Source: Synergistes sp. (GTDB lineage: Bacteria > Synergistota > Synergistia > Synergistales > Synergistaceae). Taken from it: a stretch of DNA of 38,718 nt. Location: the NCBI GenBank assembly GCA_017537925.1, contig JAFYJW010000031.1, forward strand, positions 1 through 38,718. The letters are read 5' to 3'. Below the pieces are notes generated by a model. The model ran no database searches, was not told the origin of the DNA, and saw nothing but the letters and a program-made list of their open reading frames with translations. The position numbers and the translations under genes were made by a program. Within the stretch, counting starts at the first letter, position 1. Each line of letters opens with the position of its first letter. Of this stretch, positions 16,438-24,140 are shown piece after piece.

Positions 16438-16767
16438 TCAGTTGCCCTGAGCCAGTTTTTCTATTTCCGCCCTTATCGCTTCCTCTGTGCACTGTTCCTT
16501 TGAAAGACGCTTTACCTCTGCGCCGTCTTTCCAGAAAAGGAATGTCGGCAGTCCCATCACGCGGAAGCCCATAGCCACCTTCTTGTTCACGGAACAGTCT
16601 ACAGAAGTGAACTTTACCCTGCCTTCGAAATCTTTTTCCATGGCATGATATTTGGGCAGGAGATTCATGCAGGGGACGCACTGCGGCCCCCAGAAATCCA
16701 CCACTACAGGAATATTCTTTTCCTGACGCACCTCGGCGTCACAGTTTTCTTTTGTCAGAGCTATCAT
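16438..16767 (-). CDS. trxA: Thioredoxin with CVPC active site, glycine-reductase associated
   Basis: This 109-aa cytoplasmic thioredoxin probably supplies electrons to glycine reductase. The fold is complete: [13 protein letters not shown] (21-33) with redox Cys30 and Cys33, and the cis-proline loop MGLPTFLFW. The active site reads CVPC with Gly-Pro-Gln before it, unlike the standard WCGPC; from memory, modified sites of this kind occur in thioredoxins of glycine-fermenting Firmicutes. ATG 16767 is chosen because GGAGG (16780-16776) precedes it by 8 nt; a GTG at 16782 would overlap that site. grdA follows after 63 nt, supporting a shared role. No thioredoxin reductase gene is in the window. 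Confidence 0.9.
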   Translation of the reverse strand: MIALTKENCDAEVRQEKNIPVVVDFWGPQCVPCMNLLPKYHAMEKDFEGRVKFTSVDCSVNKKVAMGFRVMGLPTFLFWKDGAEVKRLSKEQCTEEAIRAEIEKLAQGN

Positions 16768-16864
16768 TTTTCCCGCCTCCACCGGAGTGTTCTTTCTGCC
16801 GCCGCGGCCGCCCGCTGCGCTGAAGCAGATATTTGCCGGGCCTTGCGTGCTGATGCGTTTTATC

Positions 16865-16944
16865 GGCTGAGTACTGTTTTTACCCTGTCTCCGCTCAGCC
16901 TGCCGGCACTTTCGTATGATACGTCATCATACAGCAAAAGTCAA
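16865..16944 (-). promoter_or_regulatory. trxA-grdA promoter, overlapping inverted repeat and leader stem
   Basis: On the minus strand TTGACT (16944-16939) and TATCAT (16921-16916) are 17 nt apart. A perfect inverted repeat GTATGAT-ACGTC-ATCATAC (16914-16932) covers the -10 and half the spacer, so it is a candidate operator. Transcription from here would give a leader of about 140 nt, starting with a 7-bp stem GGCTGAG / CTCAGCC (16900-16894 with 16871-16865). I could not match the leader to a known riboswitch by eye. Confidence 0.6.
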
Positions 16945-17025
16945 AATATGCTCCCCTTCGCCGCATGTGCGGAGCGCGGAAGAAAGGAAAAAACACGCAA
17001 CACGCGCAGCATCGGAGAATGCCAT

Positions 17026-17054
17026 TTGACTAAATTTGTTCAAAAGGGTATAAT
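17026..17054 (+). promoter_or_regulatory. smpB promoter
   Basis: TTGACT (17026-17031) and TATAAT (17049-17054) are separated by exactly 17 nt, 20 nt before the smpB start codon. This is a near-consensus housekeeping promoter, and the transcript would have a very short leader. The rest of the 290-nt trxA-smpB gap holds only the divergent trxA promoter and leader. Confidence 0.85.
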
Positions 17055-17073
17055 CGCGGCCGAGGTGGAAAAT

Positions 17074-17544
17074 GTGCCCGAAGACAAAACGGTTGCGCAG
17101 AATCGTAAAGCAAGACATGAATATTTCATACTGGACTCCTTCGAGACGGGCATCGTGCTTTCCGGAACTGAGATCAAGTCGGTAAGAGAGGGCAGGGTCA
17201 ATCTCAAAGACGGCTTTGCGGCTGTGGAAAAAGGCGAGCTTTGGCTTTATAATGTGCATATATCGCCTTACGAAAAGGGTACGATATACAACAAAGATCC
17301 GATGCGCGCACGCAAGCTGCTCGTCCACAAGTCAGATATACGCAGGCTTGTGGAGAAGACGCGCGAAAAAGGGCTCACTCTGGTGCCGCTTAAAATGTAC
17401 CTCAAAGAGGGGCGCCTTGCGAAAGTAGAACTTGCAGTGGCAAAAGGCAAACAGCTTCACGACAAGCGCGACAGCGCGGCGGAACGAGACGCCGAACGCG
17501 CGATGTCAAGAGCGCGCCGCCGCGAAGAGCGCGGCGAATATTAA
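17074..17544 (+). CDS. smpB: SsrA-binding protein SmpB
   Basis: This 156-aa RNA-binding protein delivers tmRNA to stalled ribosomes. Conserved SmpB sections are [50 protein letters not shown], the LLVHKSDI stretch, [20 protein letters not shown] and the basic C-terminal tail with GKQLHDKRD and a run of Arg. The start is GTG at 17074, chosen because GAGGTGG precedes it and the promoter lies just upstream. Upstream in-frame codons cross the promoter and are not used. The ssrA gene follows only 20 nt downstream, so both partners of trans-translation are adjacent. Confidence 0.97.
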   Translation: MPEDKTVAQNRKARHEYFILDSFETGIVLSGTEIKSVREGRVNLKDGFAAVEKGELWLYNVHISPYEKGTIYNKDPMRARKLLVHKSDIRRLVEKTREKGLTLVPLKMYLKEGRLAKVELAVAKGKQLHDKRDSAAERDAERAMSRARRREERGEY

Positions 17545-17564
17545 AACTCGATCCCACCCTCACC

Positions 17565-17917
17565 GGGGACGACAGGTTTCGACAGCAGCGGAGGGTCGGG
17601 GGGAGCGTGCCGAGGATGGGGAAACCTCGTAAATCAGGCTCCAAAAAAATAATTGTCGAAGACAATTACGCTCTCGCTGCTTAATTAAGCAGCGCGCTCT
17701 TCCGGGCTTCCGCCGCCGGGTCCGGAAAGGGCGTCACAAAGACGGCTGGGATAACGGCAGATCCTTTCGGCCGGCGTCCGAGATCCAGGAAAGGATAGGG
17801 AAAGAATATCCCGTCTACGGGAGCCTCGGCCCCGAATCTTAAAGCGTAGACTACGCACGTAGCGCCCTCCAGATTGTCTTCTGTTGGACCGGGGTTCGAT
17901 TCCCCGCGTCTCCACCA
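17565..17917 (+). ncRNA. ssrA: tmRNA (10Sa RNA)
   Basis: This RNA rescues stalled ribosomes and tags the unfinished protein. The 5' end GGGGACG pairs with CGTCTCC before a genomically encoded ACCA end. The T-arm GGACCGGGGTTCGATTCC is clear, as is GACAGGTTTCGAC near the 5' end. The tag frame runs from about 17637 (resume codon GGC) to TAA at 17682-17684 and encodes GSKKIIVEDNYALAA, ending in the usual ALAA degradation signal. The exact resume codon is inferred. The RNA is one piece (not permuted) and about 353 nt long. It follows smpB by 20 nt; no separate promoter was identified. Confidence 0.96.
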
Positions 17918-17926
17918 GAAAGCTTC

Positions 17927-17960
17927 ATCAGGCCTCCTCAGGGGGCCTGATTTGTTTTTT
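17927..17960 (+). terminator. Terminator of the smpB-ssrA unit
   Basis: The stem ATCAGGCC / GGCCTGAT is followed by TTTGTTTTTT, starting 10 nt after the tmRNA CCA. Confidence 0.85.
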
Positions 17961-17991
17961 CCCGATCTTCTCAGATTCCACAAAAAACAGT

Positions 17992-18023
17992 AAAAAAGAG
18001 CAGCTGCCCGAAGGCTGCTGCTC
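17992..18023 (-). terminator. Terminator of the rplM-rpsI operon
   Basis: On the minus strand the stem GAGCAGC / GCTGCTC, with an inner CC-TTCG-GG tetraloop, is followed by TTTTTT and, after ACTG, another T-run. It lies 39 nt past the rpsI stop and faces the ssrA terminator. Confidence 0.87.
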
Positions 18024-18062
18024 CTGTAACTGCGATCTCGACGCTTTGTTTTGGAAAACGGA

Positions 18063-18458
18063 TTAACGTTTTGAGAACTGCTTGTTCGCGCGGGCGCCCT
18101 TGAGTCCGACCTTTTTGCGCTCGACCATGCGGGAGTCGCGGGTAAGGAAGCCGCCCTTCTTGAGCACAGGGCGCATATCGGGGTACATCTTCAGCAGCGC
18201 GCGGGCGACGCCGAGGCGGATAGCCCCTGCCTGTCCTGTGAGTCCGCCGCCGTGGGCGTTCACGAATACGTCTATCTTGCCTTCCACGCCCGCGGCCGCG
18301 AGAGGCTCAGTTGCCTGCGAGGCCCAGAAGTAGCGCGGGAGATAGTCTTTTACTTCGCGGTTGTTGATGAGGAACTTGCCTGAACCCGCACAGATGCGGA
18401 CGCGGGCGATGGCGTTCTTTCTTCTGCCGGTTCCCCAGAGGAATTTATTGTCAGCCAT
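18063..18458 (-). CDS. rpsI: 30S ribosomal protein S9
   Basis: S9 is a component of the small ribosomal subunit whose C-terminal tail reaches the P-site tRNA. The 131-aa protein has the family signatures GTGRRKNAIARVRI near the start, GGGLTGQAGAIRLGVARAL in the middle, and the basic tail ending in QFSKR, including the usual terminal SKR. The length is normal. It follows rplM by 15 nt, the standard bacterial L13-S9 pair, and is ended by a strong terminator. Confidence 0.98.
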   Translation of the reverse strand: MADNKFLWGTGRRKNAIARVRICAGSGKFLINNREVKDYLPRYFWASQATEPLAAAGVEGKIDVFVNAHGGGLTGQAGAIRLGVARALLKMYPDMRPVLKKGGFLTRDSRMVERKKVGLKGARANKQFSKR

Positions 18459-18473
18459 TTTCTGTCACCCCTG

Positions 18474-18908
18474 TTAGTCTATCTTTTCCGGTTTCTGCGC
18501 CGCATGCGGATGAGCGCTGCCTGCGTAGACTTTGAGTTTCCGGTACATGTCGCGTCCGAGCTTCGTTTTGGGAAGCATGCCCCAGATCACACGCTCAACA
18601 AGACGCTCCGGCGAACGATCGAGGACTTCCTTGTAGGTGAGGACCTTGAGACCGCCCGGATGTCCGCTGTGTTTCGCGATCGTTGACTGTGTGAGCTTTT
18701 TGCCTGTGAGGACGACCTTGTCTGCGTTGATGATGACCACGAAGTCGCCTGTGTCTACGTGCGGCGTGTATGTCGGTTTATGTTTCCCGGAAAGTATACG
18801 TGCTGCCTGCACCGCAAGGCGGCCAAGCGGCTTTTCAGACGCGTCGAGCAGATACCATTTCCGCTCGACCGTTTCTTTTTTCGCCATGAAGGAACGTGTG
18901 CCTATCAT
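18474..18908 (-). CDS. rplM: 50S ribosomal protein L13
   Basis: L13 is an early-assembly protein of the large ribosomal subunit. The 144-aa sequence shows [39 protein letters not shown], the [15 protein letters not shown] stretch and [19 protein letters not shown], all typical of bacterial L13. ATG 18908 is chosen because GGAGG precedes it by 7 nt; Met8 has no such site. It is the first gene of the L13-S9 operon. The leader is AT-rich with several possible promoter boxes but none I would name. Confidence 0.98.
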   Translation of the reverse strand: MIGTRSFMAKKETVERKWYLLDASEKPLGRLAVQAARILSGKHKPTYTPHVDTGDFVVIINADKVVLTGKKLTQSTIAKHSGHPGGLKVLTYKEVLDRSPERLVERVIWGMLPKTKLGRDMYRKLKVYAGSAHPHAAQKPEKID

Positions 18909-19007
18909 GTTTTTTCCTCCTTAAGAAAGAACCTGATTCTTCATTTTCTGTTTTCTTGTTTTATATCTCAAAGCGCTCTTTACCGCCTCTCTTCCGCCGT
19001 CACACAC

Positions 19008-19028
19008 GCGCGGCCCAAATGGGCGCGC
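19008..19028 (-). other. GC-rich hairpin in the gap before rplM
   Basis: GCGC-G-GCCC, loop AAAT, GGGC-GCGC makes an 8-bp stem with one bulged G in the 170-nt gap between the phosphoribosyltransferase gene and rplM. It has no T-tract on either strand. It could slow read-through from the upstream operon or be part of the ribosomal-protein leader. Nothing else stands out in this gap. Confidence 0.35.
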
Positions 19029-19078
19029 CGGCGTCTGAGACACTTTTCGGCTGTCGTGGGGGAAAGCGAAAAGCGGGA

Positions 19079-20122
19079 CTAAAGCACGCGTTTAAGTTTC
19101 GGATTCGGTATTATACCCGGCAGACGCCCGCGTTTTGCGACAGGTTTGCCGTTGACCATTTTCAGGTCCATCGTCATATCGCGCTGCGCGCCGCTCGTAA
19201 TGTAGCTTCCTACGCCGTAGACGTCGGCGCCGGCCTCGTTCATCAGCTTTATGCGCTCAGGGGTAAGCCCGCCGGTCGCGATTATATTGACATTGCGGAA
19301 ACCGGCAAGATCGAGACGCCAGCGTATTTCCCTGACCAGATCAGGCGTTACGCCGCCGCGCTCTCCCGGAGTGTCGAGGCGGATCCCGGAAAGTTTGTCG
19401 CCAAGAGCCTCGGCGACGCGTATCGTTTCTTCAGCCTCGTCTTTGAATGTATCTACAAGAACGATTCTTGCTTCATCCTTAGGAATCTGCGCGTCGTAAA
19501 GCTTCGCAAGCTTCACGGTATCGCCCACCATAAGAATCGCAGCGTGCGGGACAGTGCCTTTGGGCGCTTCGCCGCAGAGCTTCGCGGCAAGGATGCAACT
19601 CATCGCGCTGCAGCCGGCTATTTTGGCCGCGCGCTCCATTACCGGCGCTATCGCCGGATGTACGTGGCGCGCGCCGAAGCAGAGGACGCTTCTTCCTTCC
19701 GCCGCCAAAACGCATTCTCTTGCGGCCGTCGCCCAGCCTGTCGAGGAGGCGATCATGCCTAAAAGGACCGTCTCATAGATCCCGAAAGATTCGTAAGTGC
19801 CGGTGATGCGCATCAGCACTTCTTTGCTCTCAAAGCTCTCGCCTTCGGCAAGAGACTCGACCTGCGGCGGGTTGGGAAGTTTGCGGAAAAGGTTCAGGAC
19901 TTCCTCGGAGCCGGCAAATATGCCGGGTTTGCGTGTAAAGACCTCCGCGACTACAGGGGTCTCCAAAAGTCCTGCCGCACGGAGGACGTCGCGCGTCTTA
20001 AGGAAGTATATATCGGTCGTCCATCCGGAAAGTATCTCTTCATGCGTCGCGGAAAAAAGCCGCCCTTCCGTGTGCTTGTATGAATCTATGTCTTTCAGGC
20101 TGTCCAAAGGTTTTATAGTCAT
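19079..20122 (-). CDS. Nicotinate phosphoribosyltransferase family protein
   Basis: This 347-aa cytoplasmic enzyme probably makes nicotinate mononucleotide from nicotinate and PRPP (NAD salvage). Family features include the N-terminal DSYKHTEGRLF, the TDIYFLKTRDVL region, ESFGIYETVLLGMIA with SSTGWATAA, the FGARHVHP stretch (matching the active-site FG.R.ahP region), LVDTFKDE and RLDTPGERGGV, and the phosphate-binding end IIATGGLTPERI with GVGSYIT. It is shorter than classical PncB (about 400 aa) and matches the compact NAPRTase-like subgroup. It begins 10 nt after secG and is likely cotranscribed with it. Nicotinate as substrate is inferred from the family. Confidence 0.9.
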   Translation of the reverse strand: MTIKPLDSLKDIDSYKHTEGRLFSATHEEILSGWTTDIYFLKTRDVLRAAGLLETPVVAEVFTRKPGIFAGSEEVLNLFRKLPNPPQVESLAEGESFESKEVLMRITGTYESFGIYETVLLGMIASSTGWATAARECVLAAEGRSVLCFGARHVHPAIAPVMERAAKIAGCSAMSCILAAKLCGEAPKGTVPHAAILMVGDTVKLAKLYDAQIPKDEARIVLVDTFKDEAEETIRVAEALGDKLSGIRLDTPGERGGVTPDLVREIRWRLDLAGFRNVNIIATGGLTPERIKLMNEAGADVYGVGSYITSGAQRDMTMDLKMVNGKPVAKRGRLPGIIPNPKLKRVL

Positions 20123-20132
20123 GCCGCGCCTT

Positions 20133-20357
20133 CTATCTGATAAGTACCTGTATTATCGAAAGAATCATAAAAAGGGCTATCAGGACAGCCGTTATCTTCG
20201 TCAGCCCGGACATACGCTGCCATGCTCCGCCCATATCGGCTTGGGTGCCGCCGCCGAAAGATCCGGAAAAGCCCCCGGACTTTCTGTGCTGCATCATGAC
20301 TACCGAGATGAGCGCAACGCATACGAGTATGTGAATTATTCTGAAAAGAATTATCAC
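20133..20357 (-). CDS. secG: Protein translocase subunit SecG
   Basis: SecG is a small accessory subunit of the SecYEG channel. The 74-aa protein has two TM helices (about 3-21 and 53-72) joined by a Gly/Ser-rich loop with SGGFSGSFGGG, exactly the SecG pattern. The start is GTG with GGAGG upstream. An 83-nt gap separates it from rdgB; it has no clear terminator or promoter, so it may belong to the long upstream operon. Confidence 0.93.
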   Translation of the reverse strand: MIILFRIIHILVCVALISVVMMQHRKSGGFSGSFGGGTQADMGGAWQRMSGLTKITAVLIALFMILSIIQVLIR

Positions 20358-20440
20358 AAGCTACACCTCCATAAATATTCGCAACCGGCAGACACGAACA
20401 ACAAGTCTGACCGCGATACCTGCATATTGCGTTCAGCGTA

Positions 20441-21025
20441 CTATTCTATCACAGGTCTGAGCATTTCGGCTATACTTTTTACAGCTTTTGCACGGTGAGA
20501 TATAGTATTTTTTATATCGACGCCGAGTTCGGAAAAGGTTTTTTCGTATCCGTCGGGGATGAAGACAGGATCGTAGCCGAAACCGGACTCGCCTGCCGGG
20601 CTCGCGGCTATCCTCCCCGCACAGTATTCCGTCACCGCAAGAGGACTTCTTCCGTCCGGGAATACGACCGCTATTGAGCATACGAAGCGGGCTGAGCGGT
20701 CATCTGCGTCTTTTATGGCTTCCAGCAGCCATTCCGTGCGTGCTGAGTCTTTGCCGGGAACTACGCGGGCGGAATGCACTCCGGGCGCCCCGCCGAGCGC
20801 GTCGACTTCCAGTCCGCTGTCGTCGGCAAGTGCCGGCACTTTTGCGGACGACGCCCACGCGCGCGCTTTCAGGAACGCATTTTCCTCATATGTGGCGCCT
20901 GTTTCCTCGACGTATGGGGGAGAAGGAAGATCGCCGCCGAAGATAAGGTCTATCCCGTACGGCAGGAGCTGTTCTTTCATCTCCTGAAACTTCCCTCTGT
21001 TCGTGCTTGCCAGTATCATGCGCAT
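20441..21025 (-). CDS. rdgB: XTP/dITP diphosphatase (RdgB/HAM1 family)
   Basis: This 194-aa house-cleaning enzyme removes ITP, XTP and their deoxy forms from the nucleotide pool. Motifs are ILASTNRGKFQEM (the SxNxxK nucleotide-binding start), the Asp pair in LADDSGLEVDALGGAPGVHSAR, FVCSIAVVFPDG, and GFGYDPVFIPDGYEKTFSE near the C-terminus with SHRAKA. The length is typical. Its start overlaps the end of rph by 10 nt, and the rph-rdgB order is conserved in many bacteria. Confidence 0.96.
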   Translation of the reverse strand: MRMILASTNRGKFQEMKEQLLPYGIDLIFGGDLPSPPYVEETGATYEENAFLKARAWASSAKVPALADDSGLEVDALGGAPGVHSARVVPGKDSARTEWLLEAIKDADDRSARFVCSIAVVFPDGRSPLAVTEYCAGRIAASPAGESGFGYDPVFIPDGYEKTFSELGVDIKNTISHRAKAVKSIAEMLRPVIE

Positions 21026-21780
21026 CTGTCAAAAAGTTCCTGTTCTTTTTCGCTGAGACCGAGAACGCATCTCTGCATATCCATTATGATCTTTATGCCC
21101 GCACGGCCCGACTCTATGATCTCGGAAAGCTCGGAAGCGGAAAAGGAACCTCCTTCGCCGGTACCCTGAAGCTCTATGAATTCACCGCGCCCTGTCATTA
21201 CGAGATTGGCGTCGACTTCGGCAGCGGAATCCTCTTCATAGCAAAGGTCGAGCATGATGCGCCCGCCGACCTTCCCCACGCTCACCGCGGCTATCTGATT
21301 TTTCAGCGGGATATCGGTTATCCTTTCGCTGTCGCGCAGAAAGCGCAGCGCGTCAAAGAGCGCAATAAACCCCGCCGATATCGACGCGGTGCGCGTTCCG
21401 CCGTCGGCCTGAAGCACATCGCAGTCTATCGTTACAGTCCTTTCTCCGATCATGGGCAGATCGACCGCCGCGCGCAGCGAACGTCCTATGAGCCGCTGTA
21501 TCTCGCTTGCACGCCCGTTGACCTTTCCCTTTGAAACGTCACGCGGCGAACGCTGCGCCGTGGCGCGCGGGAGCATCGCATATTCGGCTGTGACCCAGCC
21601 GCCGCCTGTGCCGCGCAGGAACTGGGGTACCTTGTCTTCAACAGAAGCTGTGCAGAGAACGTGGGTGTTACCCCAGCGCACAAAGGCCGACCCTTCCGCG
21701 TAACGGCTCACCCCGCGCTCAAAGGATATGCCGCGCAGGTCGCACAGGTCCCTTCCGTCCGCCCGTCTGAAGCTGTCCAT
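21016..21780 (-). CDS. rph: Ribonuclease PH
   Basis: This is a phosphate-dependent 3'-to-5' exoribonuclease that trims tRNA precursors. The 254-aa protein has FVRWGNTHVLCTASVEDKVP, the ring-forming GWVTAEYAMLPRATAQRSPRD segment read in parts, IQRLIGRSLRAAVDL, TIDCDVLQADGGTRTASI and DLCYEEDSAAEVDANLV, the conserved RNase PH core. The length is normal. Its ATG directly abuts the stop of the GerMN gene, and rdgB overlaps its end, so translation of the three is probably coupled. Confidence 0.97.
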   Translation of the reverse strand: MDSFRRADGRDLCDLRGISFERGVSRYAEGSAFVRWGNTHVLCTASVEDKVPQFLRGTGGGWVTAEYAMLPRATAQRSPRDVSKGKVNGRASEIQRLIGRSLRAAVDLPMIGERTVTIDCDVLQADGGTRTASISAGFIALFDALRFLRDSERITDIPLKNQIAAVSVGKVGGRIMLDLCYEEDSAAEVDANLVMTGRGEFIELQGTGEGGSFSASELSEIIESGRAGIKIIMDMQRCVLGLSEKEQELFDRCA

Positions 21781-22638
21781 CTATTTTGTCCGCTCCCACG
21801 GTTTTGTGAGGTCTACCGGATTCTTGTCCTTTATCTCTTTGGAATTGATATAAAATTTTATTTTCTTCAGCGGCGGGAAATTATCCTGCACGGTCTTTGT
21901 CAGACCGCAGAGAAGCAGTTCCGCGTTCTGCTTTCCGATATTTTTCAGGGAATTCTGGAACGGCGCAGTCATATCCATATACAGCCAGTCCCCTCCCTGG
22001 AAAATGTCAGTGACGGCGACTGCGGTGTCAAGCACCTTTTTTTCCTTGAGGCTGTCTATGTACACCGAGAGAAGCCTGGAGATCATATCTTCCCTGGTCC
22101 CGCTGTCGTTTATCTCCACTTCCCTCTGGGAAAGCGATCCGTTCTCAGGTATGCAGATCACATATTTTTTGCCTGCCGGCTTGTCCGTTTCCGGCTTTTC
22201 GGCCTCTTTTACCTCAGAGCCTTTGCCGTAGACATTTCCTATGTGCTCGCCGCCCCTTTTGTCGGACCAGCTGAAGAAGTAGTTCGTGGCAAGGTAACCG
22301 CAGGCAAAGAGTATGACCATAAGAGCTATCCATGCGAATATACGCACTATCTTAGGGGCTTTGTGCTCCTCCTCTTCGTAGTAGTCATCCTCAACTTCAT
22401 CCTCTTCCACAGGCGGGGCTTTTCTTGAGCGGCGGGGAATCTCTTCCTCCTCGTACTCTTCCCTTTCGGGACGGCGCTTTCCGCGGGTGCGGGAGAGACG
22501 CTCTTCCTTCTCGAGCCTTTCCTCTTCCTCCTCGCGTTCGCGCAGAGTCTGCCTGCGCCGCACCGACGGCGTGTCGTAATCATATTCTCTTTTTCCGCGT
22601 ACTACAAACTGGCGTTCTCTTTTATCAGGATCGTTCAT
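21781..22638 (-). CDS. Membrane-anchored GerMN-domain protein
   Basis: This 285-aa protein has three parts. Residues 1-95 are a cytoplasmic, extremely charged Arg/Glu-rich and probably disordered region. Residues about 98-119 form a single TM helix (IFAWIALMVILFACGYLA). An extracytoplasmic GerMN domain (about 155-275) follows, with REDMISRLLSVYIDSL and VAVTDIFQGGDWLYMDMTAPF. GerMN domains occur in spore and cell-envelope proteins; the exact role is unknown, and there is no reason here to infer sporulation. It lies between the cell-wall amidase gene (32 nt upstream) and rph, and a gerM-rph-rdgB order is also seen in Bacillus. Confidence 0.87.
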   Translation of the reverse strand: MNDPDKRERQFVVRGKREYDYDTPSVRRRQTLREREEEEERLEKEERLSRTRGKRRPEREEYEEEEIPRRSRKAPPVEEDEVEDDYYEEEEHKAPKIVRIFAWIALMVILFACGYLATNYFFSWSDKRGGEHIGNVYGKGSEVKEAEKPETDKPAGKKYVICIPENGSLSQREVEINDSGTREDMISRLLSVYIDSLKEKKVLDTAVAVTDIFQGGDWLYMDMTAPFQNSLKNIGKQNAELLLCGLTKTVQDNFPPLKKIKFYINSKEIKDKNPVDLTKPWERTK

Positions 22639-22670
22639 TCCGCTTCCCCCATTTATATCGTTATTAAATT

Positions 22671-24140
22671 TTACATTTGTGTCGGGTGTTCCCTTATATA
22701 CTGTACTATACCCTGCGCCACCGTGCGCAGAAGTTTGTCCCTGTATGACGCGTTCGTAAGCTTCGCCGCTTCGGCTGCATTCGTCAGATAGCCCATTTCA
22801 ACCAGAACGGCCGCCATGCCTGCCCCGCGCAGAACAAAGAAAGGAGCCTGCATGACTTTCCTCATCGGAAGCCCGCCTGCTTTGGACGCGCTGTGCAGCA
22901 TCTCGGCAAGAGCGGTGCTTTCGTTTATCTTATCATTCTGCTGCATATCGCCCAATATCTTAAGCAGAAGCTGTGTTTTTCTGTCGGCGTTCTTTGCCGC
23001 CTGGGCGTTGTCTACGCCGGCGGAAATTTCCTTGTTTTCCGCAATGGCAAGGTTCATCGCGTCTCTGTCTGTCGGCGGGGCCATTATATAGTACTCCAGC
23101 CCGGCTACCTCGCTGCGCCCTTTGGGCATCGCGTTGCAGTGAAGGCTCACGAATACGTCCGCATTGTTTTTATTCGCAAATTCCGTGCGTTCAGCGAGTT
23201 TAAGGAATACGTCCCTTTCACGCGTCAGGCGCACGTCGACGCCGTAGGCAAGCAGTATGCTTTTGAGCTGCAGAGCCGCTTTCAGGTTTATATCCTTCTC
23301 GCGCACTCCGTTCGCCTGTGCTCCGGGGTCATGATCTCCGTGCCCTGCGTCGACCACCACGATCGGTTTTTTGCCGCCGGTAAAGGGCGCTGCTGAAACG
23401 ACAGGAGGCGGCAGCGTCTCTTTTTCCGTTTTTTCCTCCGCAGGGACAGGCTGCGCGGCCTGGTGCGGCGCCTGCACAGGGGTATCCGCCGCTGTTTCTT
23501 CGGCTTTTGCCGGCGGCGTCGCGGAACTGACAGGCTGCGCCTGCTGTTCTGCCGCGGCCTGCTGCGCCTGTGCCGCTTCCGGCGACGGATAAGCCTTCGG
23601 TATTTCTATCGTGTTCACTTTAGATGGTTCCGGCTGCTCTGCGGTATCCTGCGCCGCCGAAGGCTGAGGGGCCTCTGCGCTTTCTTCTTTTTGTCCCTGC
23701 GCTGTATAGCTGCCCCAGCGGAAATTCGCCTCCATGCCAGCAGAGGCGAAGAAATACTGAACTGCGTCTCTCACTGCGCCTGCTTCACCCCACCAGTGAG
23801 CCGCATCGTTTGATACCGGTCTGGTCAGACTGATGATCTTTCCGGCGGAGCGCACAACGTTGGAGGCGTTCCAGAATTCTATTTTTCTTCCGTTCACAGA
23901 AGACGATATGGACGTGAGGTCTTTTTTCGGGGCCAGCCCGAGCGACGCAAGCACTTCGTCTATGGCCACTTCTGTCACCGACGAATCGGTGCGCACCGGA
24001 ATATTTCCTTTTTTTACCTGGCCGTTCCACAGCTCGACAGTTCCATCGGCAAACGCCGCTGACGAAGCAAGCAGAAACAAAAAGACGGCCGCGATAAATA
24101 CCAAAAATGATATCTTCCTATTTTCCCGCAATGACAACAT
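22671..24140 (-). CDS. N-acetylmuramoyl-L-alanine amidase (Amidase_3)
   Basis: This exported 489-aa enzyme cleaves the bond between muramic acid and the peptide stem. A signal peptide ends near residue 31. An N-terminal domain (about 32-150, with repeated stalk-like SVTEVAIDEVLASLGL) is followed by a Pro/Ala/Gln/Glu-rich linker (about 155-245) and the catalytic domain (about 258-489). Zinc ligands are visible in VVVDAGHGDHDPGA (His), GVREKDINLKAAL (Glu) and VFVSLHCNA (His), and the catalytic Glu in AVLVEMGYLTN. The start lies 23 nt inside the pmbA-like gene with GGTGG upstream. The linker suggests the catalytic domain reaches across the envelope. Confidence 0.94.
   Translation of the reverse strand: MLSLRENRKISFLVFIAAVFLFLLASSAAFADGTVELWNGQVKKGNIPVRTDSSVTEVAIDEVLASLGLAPKKDLTSISSSVNGRKIEFWNASNVVRSAGKIISLTRPVSNDAAHWWGEAGAVRDAVQYFFASAGMEANFRWGSYTAQGQKEESAEAPQPSAAQDTAEQPEPSKVNTIEIPKAYPSPEAAQAQQAAAEQQAQPVSSATPPAKAEETAADTPVQAPHQAAQPVPAEEKTEKETLPPPVVSAAPFTGGKKPIVVVDAGHGDHDPGAQANGVREKDINLKAALQLKSILLAYGVDVRLTRERDVFLKLAERTEFANKNNADVFVSLHCNAMPKGRSEVAGLEYYIMAPPTDRDAMNLAIAENKEISAGVDNAQAAKNADRKTQLLLKILGDMQQNDKINESTALAEMLHSASKAGGLPMRKVMQAPFFVLRGAGMAAVLVEMGYLTNAAEAAKLTNASYRDKLLRTVAQGIVQYIREHPTQM

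Noticed and set aside
16768-16910. Glycine riboswitch before trxA-grdA
   Set aside because: The tandem aptamer consensus segments were not found by eye.
16645-17073. Upstream extension of smpB
   Set aside because: It reads through the smpB promoter and the oppositely oriented trxA; GTG 17074 has the ribosome-binding site.
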